NCBI GenBank assembly: GCA_003427395.1
Contig: BFEA01000275.1
Coordinates: forward strand, 1 to 45,007
From: Chara braunii
Taxonomy: Eukaryota > Streptophyta > Charophyceae > Charales > Characeae
Length of the DNA: 45,007 nt
Direction: 5' to 3'
This document shows, piece after piece, positions 11,601 to 22,972 of the stretch; the stretch's first letter is position 1, and every line of letters begins with the position of its first letter. Made by a program: the position numbers and the translations under genes. The notes beneath the pieces are model-generated. The model made no database searches. It was not told the origin of the DNA and was given only the letters and a program-made list of their open reading frames with translations.

Positions 11601-12011
11601 CAGCCGAAGGCTTGTGGGCAGCTGCTTTGCCCAGAGCCAGGCAAAATTCGTCGATGCTCTTGGGCCTCGATCTAAATGAACGGCCAGGAGCCCGGTGCCT
11701 TAGTTTTCCCCTAGGGGGACCAAGGTCATCAACCCCCAAGAGTACCTGGCCGTTTTCCCAGGCCAGGTGCACCTGGAAATGGTTGTTCTCAGCAACTTAC
11801 TTCAACCTGCTCAAAACGAACAGGCGCAGTCCCATCACCCCCTAGAAGCTTCTGGGGCTGCACCTGTCATGCGGCCACAGCTATATTCGTGGCCGTTACT
11901 TTTTTTTTTTCCTCTTTTTTTTTCTTCTCCCCTTGGTTTATTACTTAGCCCCCTCGTTTCTCTGGAAGGGGCAACTCGTTTTTTCAAAACGAGTAGCCTC
12001 CCCTCCCCTCT

Positions 12012-12063
12012 AAGTCATTTCACAGAGTCGAACTACAGTCAAGCTCAGTAGGGTCTTCTTTCT
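12012..12063 (-). pseudogene. 26S/28S rRNA fragment A (copy 1)
   Basis: The minus strand reads GAAAGAAGACCCTACTGAGC, then TTGACTGTAGTTCGACTCTG, then TGAAATGACTTA. This matches, with a few changes, the cytosolic large-subunit rRNA segment that normally reads GAAAGAAGACCCTGTTGAGC and leads into GTGAAATGACTTGAG. It is only about 50 nt long and lacks the normal flanks, so it is an rRNA-derived fragment rather than a gene. Confidence 0.8.
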
Positions 12064-12157
12064 CCTTTCGCGTCTGCATCTGGCACAGGGGGAATGTCAG
12101 ATCCAGGTGCCAGTTCGCAACTCATTCTCAATGAACGGGCGCAGACAGTGCTGCCAT

Positions 12158-12293
12158 CGATTATAAGAGCCGACATGGAAAGATCAAAAGCAACGTCGTT
12201 GTGAACAGTTGACTGCCATAAGCCAGTCATCCCTGTGGTAACTTCCCAAACACCTCTAACTCCAAGTCCTGAAACGCTAAAGAATCGATAGGC
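12158..12293 (-). pseudogene. 26S/28S rRNA fragment B (copy 1)
   Basis: The minus strand includes CCTATCGATTCTTTAGCG, TTAGAGGTGTTTGGGAAG, GTTACCACAGGGATGACTGG, AACGACGTTGCTTTTGATC and CATGTCGGCTCTTATAATCG. These correspond, in order, to the peptidyl-transferase-region segment of cytosolic large-subunit rRNA. In real rRNA this lies downstream of the GAAAGAAGACCC segment. Here, read on the same strand, it lies upstream of it, with about 95 unrelated bases between. Substitutions throughout indicate a non-functional fragment. Confidence 0.85.
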
Positions 12294-12679
12294 GCTCGTA
12301 CCTGGGCACCTAAAGTGCCAGGTTCAGGCGCCACTATGGGGTACTAGTTGTTGCAGCCCGAACGACCACTTACCCAAATCACAGGAGTAGCGAAGGGGAG
12401 GGTCGTGTGGCGATGTATATTTCCATGTTCCGACGGTAGATTCATTGGATTTTGCATATCCCCTACACACACACTCACAGAATGTCGGGTGCAGCCTCCT
12501 AATGAGTCGGTGAAAGTCCGACGAAACAGTCTGGCACAGTCATGTTTTTTTTTTTTTTTTTACATCTCCTATGGCCTGTTCGTCGAGATGAACAGGCACC
12601 TAAGCAATGAAAAGAAACGAGGGGAATCTAAAAAAGAAAGAAAGAAAAAAAAAATCTAAAAAAAAAAAAAAAAAAAAAA

Positions 12680-12680
12680 N
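12680..12680. other. Single N in a poly(A) tract
   Basis: The N sits between two A runs (about 12659-12679 and 12686-12706). The second long repeat has only short A runs at the matching place, so the length here is uncertain. Confidence 0.8.
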
Positions 12681-12873
12681 CTATTAAAAAAAAAAAAAAA
12701 AAAAAAGCAAAAAGACTTACCTCAATCAGCTCTCGTTCGTAACGGCACCTTCGACAATCTTTGGGGACTATAAGTCCCTAGTCACTTTCCACTACGCCAC
12801 TTGGTGCTTTGTTTTCGTTTTCTTTTTTCCCGTTTTTCTTTTTCTTTGTTAGCCAAGGCCAACAGAAATCCTC

Positions 12874-13608
12874 ACGTGGCTTTTCAGCCACGTGTCCGGA
12901 AAAACAGTCCTGAGTTCGAATCCACGGATTCGAAAAACTTTTGGACTATTTTCTCGATTTATGAGTGTCATCCTTGCACAGGGACCATATTGATCCGCGC
13001 GGCCGATCTCGGTCGCACGATCTTCGTGATCGACGGTCAAAATCGACCACGCCGACAACAAGTAAGTTGGCCACGTCCAAAGGGAGTCAGCCCGGTAGTG
13101 CAGTCTTTGGATTCGAGTCCTACACTATATCCTCCTTGGCTAGCTCCGACTTGTAGGCCCCGACACCGACTTGTAGGCCCCCTGGCTCGAAATCAAACCC
13201 TGCAGGCCCAGGAAATAGAAAAACTTTATATTCCTCTTGTGTCGCAGCCCCATACCCGGCGCATTCCTTTTTTTAGCCCACTTAGACATTATTTTAGGTA
13301 TAATAGGTCTAGCTCTACCATTTTCATGTCTGCACGCCTCTGTGGCTTCGACAAAAACGGAGCACTGTCAATTATTGTCGTTATTCTCGGACGCCACAAG
13401 CGTCCAGACTAAAACTCGAAAACTTTTAATCTCTCAGTCATAGGTCTGGTTCGAATAAAATTTTGGCAAACGTCAGTCTCATCAAGTCCTTCAATTCCAC
13501 GAAAGAGTCGGACAACGTCCGACGTTGAAAATCCCCGGCAAATACCCTTATCAGGGTATTCGCCCCGACATCATTCTCGGATCCCATTGAACGACGTCCC
13601 TGTCGTTC
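12874..13608. repeat. Cluster of short perfect hairpins
   Basis: Perfect stem-loops follow one another: CACGTGGC-TTTTCA-GCCACGTG (about 12874), CGAATC-CACG-GATTCG (12917), CGATC-TTCGT-GATCG (about 13019), GGACGC-CACAA-GCGTCC (13390), GTCGGAC-AAC-GTCCGAC (13507), AATACCC-TTATCA-GGGTATT (13541), GAACGAC-GTCCCT-GTCGTTC (13589). Stems are 5-8 bp and loops 3-6 nt. Equivalent but mutated hairpins occur in copy 2. The density suggests descent from structured RNAs or a hairpin-propagating element. No tRNA cloverleaf can be completed. Confidence 0.65.
12941..12996 (-). pseudogene. U6 snRNA 3' fragment (copy 1)
   Basis: The minus strand reads GATCAATATGGTCCCTGTGC, AAGGATGACACTCATAAATC, GAGAAAATAGTCCAA. 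This matches the 3' half of U6 snRNA (GATTAGCATGGCCCCTGCGC, AAGGATGACACGCATAAATC, GAGAAATGGTCCAA) with few changes. A run of five T follows on the minus strand, resembling the Pol III terminator. The 5' half with the ACAGAGA box is missing, so it cannot be a functional U6. Confidence 0.8.
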
Positions 13609-15362
13609 ATCATCAAAATAAATCAAGATCTTTATAAAAATTCCATGTGAAAGCAACGCTCACAATACACAACAATTCCAACAATCGTTCGGAACTAAGC
13701 CGGAACTTTTCCACCGATTTACAAAAAAAAAAAAAAAAAAAAAACTGGATTTATCCTAAAAAAGTCTTCACTTAATACAACAAAACTGGATTTAGCCTCC
13801 GGAAGCCTTAACTCAATACAACTCATATATAGATGGAATGATACCAGATGTTGCCTCTGGCAAGCTTTATCAAAACTTGGACCCGGGTCTCGCTCATCGA
13901 AGCCTTCAATTCAGAGGAAACTTTTTAGAATGATCCCAGCATCATCCCACTGGCGGCCACTCAAAACATCATTTAGCATCTCAGAATGGTACCGGAAAAA
14001 CTTCTGACTAGCCTTCAAAACCCCAATTGGTTGACACATCATTTTATCTAAAAAAATTCAGGTTTAACTCTCTGACGGGTCTTTCAAAATAATCAACCTC
14101 CTAGGCAGCCCAGACAAAATTTGAACTAACCATTCATGAGAGAAACCATTCGTCCAAAATTTCCCGAGAAAGTTATGATTCTCATTTTATTCCACATAAG
14201 TTACCATGCCCGTTACTTCTGAACTGTTTGTGAATGCGTCAAGGAATGGTGTAATCCGTATGAGGATAACATCTCAACATCAAGCCCCACTTCAAATTCG
14301 AGCTTCACCACATTCTCTTCGATTCGGATGCTTCGACCCCACCAATCGACTACTTAATAGAGTAGGACAACCCCACCTCCCACAACCGAGGTTAGTGAGA
14401 CCTCGACTACGGAAGTGAGATGACTCTGCTCGACATGCAGTTAGGTCACTACTCCTTCCTTTGTGGCGAACAGTAGTCATCTTTTTATAAGTAACGTCTT
14501 GATTGGATCAGAACACTTTCCTCTCTTTCAATGATAGTGTAGTCCTCTTTCCCTTACACCTCATAGGGTACAGAAGACAACATCCCACTATGGATCAGGA
14601 ACATAGCTCCGGCGTGCGCCTCACTACCACCTACAGAGCTCACAAATTCATCAGAAATTTATCGTGATAGGATAACGCCTTCAAAACTTACTTTAAAAAT
14701 ATTCAAAAATAACAATACAACTAACAACAAATGCTTTCACATAAAACTCTATAAAGATCCAAGCTAAATAATGTTCAACAGTATATCAGATGCATTCAAT
14801 CATATAAATGCATCATATATAAATATAACGGATAATCTCAAAATGAATAGAAGTCCGGAAAAACTGATCGATCAAAATATACATCATTGCAATTATCAGA
14901 TGTATGACAAAATAAAACTACAAAACAATATCAAAAGAAATTCCACGTTTGATTTACAATATTTCAAAATAGTTGTGCCTTATAATAATTTGCGCAATAA
15001 ATTCGGTCCACTAAAATTATAACTGAAATGATACCTCAAAGTTCATAATAAACGATACGATTAAAATATGACACATAAAAACAGTAACTCTCAACACAAT
15101 AACTCGTATATCAAAACAATAACAAAATATGACACAATTAATATCAAGATATTATGAATTTAAACCTAACTGGAACGTTAAAAAATAACCAAAATAATCT
15201 TCAGAATAAAATACAGACATCATTTATCGAGATAAAAATGATAATAAAGTCAATCGATAAAGATAAAATAATCAGAATACGATCAATTTATCCATTATAA
15301 AATAAAATACCTAAGTGTCGTTCCGCTAGGGACAACGATAGTTTGTCATTATCCCCTGCAAC
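13547..15362. other. Spacer between the two long repeats
   Basis: Contains an A tract (13722-13743), mixed sequence to about 14650, then a strongly AT-rich stretch (14650-15340). No gene, RNA or mobile-element end is recognisable. The AT-rich part contains open frames (for example 14771-15022) expected from composition alone. Confidence 0.5.
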
Positions 15363-18300
15363 GGCGTCACCTGTCGAGCACATCGGCTCCCGCCTTTTTC
15401 GCAAGAGCCCTCCCGACCATGTCACAGGAGTTAAACGAAACAAAACAAGAAACAACTTGGGAACGACACATAATAATCCCGTGGACCGCCAAGACGGTTG
15501 AGATCACGTCGTTCCGTCGTCGTTCTAGTCGGGTGCGCCAGCTGTACATCCCACGGTCCCCTCTGACATGATAATTTCTCGCGGGGCATAAGTTTATCTT
15601 TCATAAGGGGCTTTCACCACCCTTAGGGGCATATCCCTACTAAACTACTGACCCATGTGCGAAAGTTTTAAAATGCAGTCGCAGAGGAAGGTCAGCCGAG
15701 GGCGTTTGCTTGTTCGCTGTAGTATAGATACGCTTGGTTAACGCCAAGCGGACCCGAACGTCGTCCGTTCCTAGGGCGCTGATCTCTTAGGTGCGGAGAA
15801 AGCGTTCGTCCACTGGGACGGTCTCAACCAAGTGTGAAACCATAATTCATCCTAACCCCTTGACACACAGTCAAAAGAAAGTTATAACATTCATACAAAA
15901 TTACATTAAAAAAAATCGTCCGTAGTCAACAAGAATATATATCCAATCTGAAATGATAGCTGAAAGGGTACAAATCATCATTTGATACATCCAAAAACAC
16001 AGGTTCGAAATAAACCCCGACTATCTCGGGTCGAACTCGATAAATAAAAATTATATTGAACCACGAACGGGGAACTAGCTTCATCAATAACCTCAATGCA
16101 GCCGACAAGGTAGTCGATTGCCTTAGTTTTGACTTGATGAGACGCGCTGCCAAAGTCATTTTTATTTCATCTTACCGTCGACCTAAGATTAGGCACGCAC
16201 ACCCGTCTTCATACGCTTCCAATCTTTCTTTGATGACAAACTGCTTGCTAATGATTTTTGATCAGGTGCATTGCTTGAAGTGTTGCATTTTTCTCCCTCT
16301 AGGAAGTGGTCTGGGGTGCTCCTCCTCCTTGCCCGAGCTCGAAGCTCGGATCTAAGAAGTTGGGTCGTCTCCACTGAATCGATGAAGTACCCCGTGTAGA
16401 ACGGTCCACTATGGGTCGATAACAGGGCCGGCTCCTAAAGCAACGAACCCCCGACCCAAATGCTTCCTTGAGAAATATAATGTGTGCACTACATGTAGCT
16501 TTCGGTTATTCTTATTCTTCTAAGTTCAGGGTCACTTGGACGAAAAGAGTTACGAGAAGATAAAAAATGAGTATCATTTGGACGGCTACAGGTAGTGAAG
16601 GTCATTCGGGATAAAACGGATAAACTTTAAGAAAATACTAAATTCTTTTTACCTTATCTGCGTTATTTCAATCGCGTTCATTTTACGATATGCACTGAAT
16701 TAGTATTTTTCAGAACAATAAGTCATTTTAATGAGCAGGCATACGAAAGGTAGAAAGAGGACAATCCTTTTCTTCACCACAAATAGGCATAATCAATCTC
16801 CTTTGCAAGCATCCCTCTACCTACCTGTACAGCATGCAAAAAAAACAAGTTCAAAAGAACACAGTATCATCCCAAACTCAAGTCAGACTTTTTCATTCAC
16901 ATACATGACTCGCACAACTTTCCTCTACCTTTTCTTTTGAATATTAAAAATAACAGGGTCAAGCAAAGTGTGGGTTCATACAGGTGTAAAAGGATACCTG
17001 AGTCGTTTAACTAAGCTTGCGTGAAGTTTGGATCGGCTCCCTCAAGAAAGCCGAGTAATATTCCAATCAAAAGAAAACAATCGCCGTTGAATATGAAAAT
17101 ACGCGGCTCACATGAAAATACACGGCTCACAACTCCACAGGTTGTGACCTTTCTCCTGAGCCACGGTCCGCGTCCTCCACCAAGTGTTCGAATAAGCAGA
17201 GGCTGGTCCACAAAAAAAAACTCAAGCGAGATAGCCCTCGAGGTATATGTTCTTACTTACAAGTCGCTTACAAGTCCTATGTGGCCCCACTACAGTCCCA
17301 ATGACCCCTTGACCACCAAGGATACTCCCCAACCAGCCGCAAGTCCATGCCGCCTCTCACCACGACCGCTCACAACAATCACACCAACTCGCATGGTCCA
17401 TTCTCAAAATTAGTCCCACCTGGTCCCAAAATAGTTCTCGATTCAAAATCCGCTTGCTCAACACGCCGCAAAAAAAATAAAAGTGGCCCTGGTTGAAAAC
17501 TGCAAGTCCCGTGAGCCCAACGACTACTGCCACAAACACTCACTGACACTCTGCATTTTCTTCATGCTGCCGGCCCACACACCACTGCCGCACAATCCCA
17601 AATGTGCACCAGTGCTAGCCCAACCTCTAGGCCGCACTGGAATCCACCATAACCGCTGCGCACCACAAAAAACGTAACTGCCGCTCGCCGCGCCATCAAA
17701 ACCGTTACCATGCTACTATATCAAAAAACATTAGCAGTCGTTCCCACCGAAGTGCCACTGCCGTGTCAAAATTTTGGCAGCATCTTCTCATTGAAAAAAA
17801 ACATCGTCGTTGTCGTGCCGCCAAACAGACAACACCTCCCCTTAGGGAAACCCTGATGCTGCCACGCCGTCAGTCCGGTAGCACCTCCTCACCGAAGTGT
17901 CGCTGCCGCCGTGCCACTGAGCCGCGCTTCCCCACACTCATATAAAAACCTTCAGCACTGCACGGCAAATCCTGCAGCAGCTTCCCTTAAGAAGGTCTTA
18001 ATGTCGAGGCGGCAGCACAACCTCACTAGAAAAGGTGTCGCTTGCTGCACCGTCCAGATCCTGATGCAGCCCACCGGTCGCGGCACCCATGTAGAGGTGG
18101 GGCAGTGAGCTCCCAACCTCGGCTATGGCTGTCGCCTGTCTCTTCCCCAACAACTCCCCGCAAACCTCCAGCACCTCCACCAGCAGCACCTCCCCTCTAC
18201 ATCAGCATCCAGCAGTCAGCCAGCATTCACACAAGTGAATGCCCCAACAGTACTGCCACAAGTGTGAGGCTGCTGGGTGGAGTGTTGACTTCTATAGCCA

Positions 18301-18718
18301 GCCGAAGGCTTGTGGGCAGTTGCTTCGCCCACAACTGGGCAAAATTCGTCGGTGCTCTTGGCCCTCGATGTAAATCAACGGCCAGGAGCCCGGTGCCTTG
18401 GTTTTCCCCTAAGGGGACCAAGGTCATCAACCCCAGGAGTACCTGACCGTTTTCCCAGGCCAAGTGCACCTGAAAATAGCTGTACTCGGCCACTTACTTC
18501 AGCCTGCTCAAAACGAACAGGCGCAGTCCCATCACCCCCCTAGAAGCTTCTGGGGCTGCAGCTGTCTCGCGGCCGCGGCCATATTGGTGGCCGTTACTTT
18601 TTCTTTTTCCTCTCTTTTCTTTTCTTTTCCCCTTCTTTTCTTACTTTTCCTGCCCCCTCGTTTCTCTGGCAGGGGACGCTCATTTTTTCGAAACGAGCAG
18701 CCCCCGCCCCCCCTCTCT

Positions 18719-18770
18719 AAGTCATTTCACAGAGTCGAACTACAGTCAAGCTCAGTAGGGTTTTCTTTCT
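18719..18770 (-). pseudogene. 26S/28S rRNA fragment A (copy 2)
   Basis: Same fragment as at 12012-12063 in the other long repeat, again minus-strand, reading AGAAAGAAAACCCTACTGAG then CTTGACTGTAGTTCGACTC. It keeps GTGAAATGACTTA. Shared retention and position show that the fragment was in the ancestral repeat before duplication. Confidence 0.8.
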
Positions 18771-18856
18771 CCTTTCGCGTCTCCATCTGGCACAGGGGGA
18801 ATGCCAGATCCAGACGCCAGTTCACAACCCATTCTCAATGAATGGGCGCAGACAGT

Positions 18857-18984
18857 AAAAGTCGACATCGAAAGATCAAAAGCAACATCGTTGTGAACAA
18901 TTGACTATCACAAGCCAGTCATCCCTGTGGTAACTTCCCAAACACCTCTAACTACAAGTCCTAAAACGCTAACGAGTCGATAGG
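18857..18984 (-). pseudogene. 26S/28S rRNA fragment B (copy 2)
   Basis: Counterpart of 12158-12293. The minus strand contains GGAAGTTACCACAGGGATG, ACTGGCTTGTGATAGTC and TTGCTTTTGATCTTTCGATG. It is in some places closer to canonical rRNA than copy 1 (ATCGAAAGATC, ACAAGCCAG) and in others further away. It lies in the same swapped order relative to fragment A as in copy 1. Confidence 0.8.
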
Positions 18985-20273
18985 TGTCCGTCCCTGGGCA
19001 CCTATAGTGCCCGGTTCAGGCGCCACTATGGGGTACTAGTTGTTGTAGCCCGAACGACCGCTTACCCAAGTCGTAGGAGTAACGAAGGGGAGGGTCGTGT
19101 GGCGATGTATATTTTCATGTTCCGACCGTAGATTCATTGGATTTTGTTCATCCCACACACGCACACTCGCAGAATGTCGGAGTGCAGCCTCCTAATGAGT
19201 CGGTGAAAGTCCGATGAAACAGTCTGGCACATTCATGCTTTTTTTTTTTTTTTTTTTTGCATCTCCTACGGCCGGTTCGTCAAGACGAACGGGCACCTAA
19301 GCAATGAAAAGAACTGAGGGGAATCTCAAAAAAAAAAAAAAACATTTATGCAGGATACGTTGCCAGTACTATTGGTTTTTGTTTATGTGTATCCGGAACT
19401 CAAAAAAAAAAAAAACACTGCGCGTGAAACAAAAATCTAAAAGAAAATCTATAAAAAAAAAAAAAAAAAAGCAAAAAGACTTGCCTCAATCAACTCTCGT
19501 TCGTGACGGCACCTGCGACAATCTCTCGAGCGTGGTCCCATTAGCAGTCAGATAGGAGTGTGGCCGATCCAGTGTGACACTGAGTGGCAGCGGCCTAACA
19601 AGTTCATTACAAATTTTTGGGCTGAGGAAACAGGAGAAAAGCAAAAAAGAAAAAAAAAAGCAGAGACCTCTCATCACGGCAAAGTGGTTCCCAACCATCA
19701 GATCATAAATGATTTGTGATATGATGGCCATGGTTGCCACAACAGTGAACAAAGTAATTGCCACATTTTTCTGCAATAAACTCGACTTTTGTAAGCAATC
19801 ATCATGACGCTCTCCATATACTCCGTGATTGAAGGAGGGTTCCACCAAATGAGATAATTGCACAACAGCAAGCAAAATACTGAAAATCTTCTATCCAGTG
19901 GGCTTATGGCCGACCCCACCCTCTTTCAGGGTTGGCCATACCCCCAACCGATTGAAGAGATTTTGGCGGGAAACTTTCCTTGCACGGGCATGCCAAGTGT
20001 TAAGGAGAGGTCTGCTTACTTTTTTGGGTAATAAATGTTAAATACTGACCGTGGGATCACGAGTACTGCACGGCAGGATTTGGGTCACTAGGGGACTATA
20101 AGTTCCCCGTCACTTCTCACTGCGCCACTTGGCACTTTGTTTTAGTTTTTTTTTTTTTTTCCACGTTATTATTTTTCTTTGTTAGCCAAGGGCAAGAGAC
20201 ATCCTTACGTGGCTTTTCAGCCACATCTCCGTAAAAGCAGTTTCGAGTTCGAATCCATGGATTCAAAAAACTT

Positions 20274-20318
20274 TTGGACCATTTTCTCGATTTATGTGCA
20301 CAGGGACCATGTTGATCC
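20274..20318 (-). pseudogene. U6 snRNA 3' fragment with internal deletion (copy 2)
   Basis: The minus strand reads GATCAACATGGTCCCTGTGC, ACATAAATCGAGAAAATGG, TCCAA. Relative to copy 1 it has lost about 12 nt covering AAGGATGACAC but restores the canonical ATGGTCC. Non-functional. Confidence 0.75.
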
Positions 20319-20585
20319 GCGCGGCCGATCTCAGTCGCGCAATCTTCACGATCGATGGTCGAAATCGACCGCGTGGACAACAAGTAAGGTAGCCAGCTCC
20401 AAAAGGAGTCAGCCCGATAGTGCAGTCTTTGGATTCGATCCCGGTGTCCGCTGGGTGAGAGTCCTGCACTGTATGCTACTGGGCTAGCTCCTATCACGAC
20501 AGTGATAGGAGCAACTATTCCATATGAAGAGCTTGGCCCCGTCTCTATTCCCCCTGTTGTGGCCTTCCAGGCCCTGCCTGCCTGT

Positions 20586-20679
20586 GGCCCTGCGAGCCTC
20601 GCCTGCTTGAGGCCTAACATGCCTCGCTTGCTGGCCCTGCGAGCCTCGCCTGCTTGAGGCCTAACATGCCTCGCTTGCT
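20586..20679. repeat. 47-bp tandem repeat, two copies
   Basis: GGCCCTGCGAGCCTCGCCTG...GCCTCGCTTGCT occurs at 20586-20632 and again at 20633-20679, apparently identical. It lies in the copy-2-specific block of the long repeat, so it arose or arrived after the duplication. Confidence 0.9.
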
Positions 20680-21414
20680 GGCCCTGCCCCGGAGAAAAGG
20701 TTAACCGACCCCCGATTTTTCACCTCAATTTATAAGAAAACCATAAGGCCATCCCAAGCAAACTTCACACCAATCTATAGAGTGCACTTCTTACTAACAT
20801 ATTATTAAAAAAAATAATAATAAAAATAAAAACACATAAAACAGCAACTCAAAAGTGCATTTTCAGGCAATTTTGCCAAAAAACAACTTCATCAAAATTT
20901 CAGGATTTTCAGGATGATTAACATTAACCACTTATGCTGCCCCGTCGATTGGCCGCGTAACCACGACTTGATTGATCACCTAACCGGGTAGGCCTCGGCA
21001 CTAGCTTGTCGCCCCCTGGCTCGAAATCAAATCCTGCGGGCCCAAGAAATAGAAAACTTTATATTCCTCCCGCGCCGCGGCCCCATACCCAGCGCATTCC
21101 TCTTTTTAACCTACTTAGACCCTAATCGTGCGGCTTAGCAGCCGCGCGATATTATTTTAGGTAGAATAGGTCTAGCTCTACCATTTTCATGTCCACATGC
21201 CTCTGCCGCTTTGACAAAAGCGGAGCACTGTCAACGGTTGTCGCTACTCTCGGACGCCACAAGCGTCTGGACAAAAACTCGAAAACTTTTAATCTCTCAG
21301 TCATAGGTCAGGTCTGAATAAACTTTTGGCAAACGTCAATCTCCTCAAGTCCTTCAATTCCACAAAAGAGTCGGACAGCGTCGGACATTGAAAATCCCCA
21401 GCAAATACCCCAAC

Positions 21415-22972
21415 AACAGGACCAAACTACTGGTGACAATTTTGAGGTCGGGGACCTCACACTTCAACCCGGAATACTGACAGTGTCAACCAACTTAGCT
21501 TATAGGCTTTCACCTGCGGAAAGCCTACTACCACTTTCCCAGAGACTACATATTCTTGTTAGGTCTCAACTTATCCACTATAGACTTTAACCACCAGTAC
21601 TCTAGAGTCGTGCCCATTAACACGCCACGATTTTAGGAAACGTACGGGCTACGATATGAACGCCCAGATGCATCCGACAAGAAATGTTTTTACTTTTTCT
21701 TTTTTCGCGGTTGATAACTGGGCCAAGTACTGGTGGTTTAAATACGAAGTTACTTCCTTGCTTGCTTACTAGCTGGAACGAATAATATTGAAACTTCAGT
21801 ATATCCCCAATGACAAACCAAAAGTAATTTTCTAACCATAGGCTTTACCGGACAGTCTACTTCTGAGACCAGCACGGCCTAGAGGATGACGTTTTGTCCT
21901 CTCTTATTGGCCTACAACGGCCTTACAACACTGAGTGTCCTCGTGTTTACTCCGATTATCCGAGTAACTAATAATCTAGTTTTTCTCTACGTCGTTAAAC
22001 CACTACTGCCCCCGGCGTTGAAAACCTCCTTCTACGGGTAGCGCCGTTTCGCAAAGGGTACCGGTAGCATAGTGTGAAAAATCGGGTGAATGGTAGACAT
22101 GAAATTTGCGTTAAGAAATTGGAAATGCACCGAATTGGCGTGACGATTATTTCACGGTCAAAATTATCTATTTATTTATTTTGATATTTTCCATTGAAAG
22201 ATAACGACCTAATCTACAAACCCTCAAAGTTTTAAAATTTTTGAAGACTTCTTCTGAACATGAAAAATCGCCAAAGTTTCGGCTTTCAAATGGCGGGATT
22301 GGGCCCGCCGATGATGAATGGTCGTTGCCCCTCCATACACCCCAGCCCTAACTTAGAGAGTCGAGGGAGTTCGGTTGTCGGGGGGACTGACAGTTTAAAC
22401 TCCCGATTACCTTTCATTAATCTACCAAAAGCCACCGACTGTTACCGATCACCCCCCATAGTTCTTTAGCTCCAAATTCCAGAGACAGTGTCAGGCCTTT
22501 TCTTGGGTGAAGCGACGCCATCCTACTGTTGTTTGCCCATGTACTCAGGAACCACCGCATTTGTCCCCTACTTCCATTTCTTGCTCACACCTTTCTCCTC
22601 TTGTCTACCAGGATGGTTTGTTTGAGGCCCTGTTTGATATGCCTCTTAGTTTTCAAATCAAAGTACGTTTTTTTTTTTGGAACCGTGCTCTGTTCTTGTC
22701 CAATCTTTTGGTTTTTCAAATCAGCCCTCTCGTTATATGGGCCACATATCCCGACCTTTTTTTTTCTATCATTGAACTTTAGAGCTCTTTCACCATGCTT
22801 TCCATATGTTTTGCTATTTTTTTTTCAAATCATTGAACTTTTGAGCTCTTTCCCCCTGCTTTCCATAGTTTCAGTGCAAAGTTTTTCGGACCATTGACTG
22901 GTTTCATAACTCTTCTTATGTTTTTTTTTTGTTAGGATTTCTTATGTGTATACATTGTAGTTTTACAACTAT
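21415..22972. other. No gene recognised; hairpins and a short duplication
   Basis: Perfect hairpins include GAGGTC-GGG-GACCTC (about 21446), TAGGCTTTC-ACCTGC-GGAAAGCCTA (about 21500) and AGAGGA...TCCTCT (about 21882). The block 21590-21648 recurs diverged at 42717-42780. A ~50-bp unit containing ATCATTGAACTTT, GAGCTCTTTC and TGCTTTCCATA is repeated at about 22765 and 22835. No coding sequence is supported. Confidence 0.5.

Larger units (their letters stand above)
8644..13546. repeat. Long non-coding repeat, copy 1
   Basis: Aligns by eye, in direct orientation, with 15363-21414 along almost its whole length. Matching landmarks include CATCGGCTCCCGCCTTTTTC (8658 vs 15380), AGGCACGCACACCCGTCTTC (9471 vs 16191), the 26S rRNA piece (12012 vs 18719), the U6 piece (12941 vs 20274) and GAGTCGGACA near the end (13505 vs 21368). 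The offset grows from about 6.72 to 7.87 kb because copy 2 carries extra blocks. No long coding frame is shared by both copies. It contains many perfect short hairpins, and rRNA/U6 pieces on the minus strand. I cannot name the element class; no TG..CA ends or target duplication were found. Confidence 0.8.
15363..21414. repeat. Long non-coding repeat, copy 2
   Basis: Diverged direct copy of 8644-13546, with substitutions throughout and two extra blocks absent from copy 1: about 19525-20088 and about 20497-20985. Homology resumes cleanly after each: GGGGACTATAAGT (20092 vs 12769) and CCCCCTGGCTCGAAATCAAA (21011 vs 13179). The first block has a minus-strand open frame with a hydrophobic segment (VAITLFTVVATMAIISQIIY) of unknown origin. 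The second includes a 47-bp tandem repeat. The blocks are either insertions here or deletions in copy 1. Confidence 0.8.

Noticed and set aside
12841-13140. tRNA genes suggested by GAGTTCGAATCC and GGATTCGAGTCC
   Set aside because: These resemble T-arms, but no acceptor stem, D-arm and seven-base anticodon loop can be completed around either.
12801-13412. 203-codon plus-strand frame
   Set aside because: It runs across the U6 fragment and hairpin cluster and is not maintained in the second copy of the repeat.
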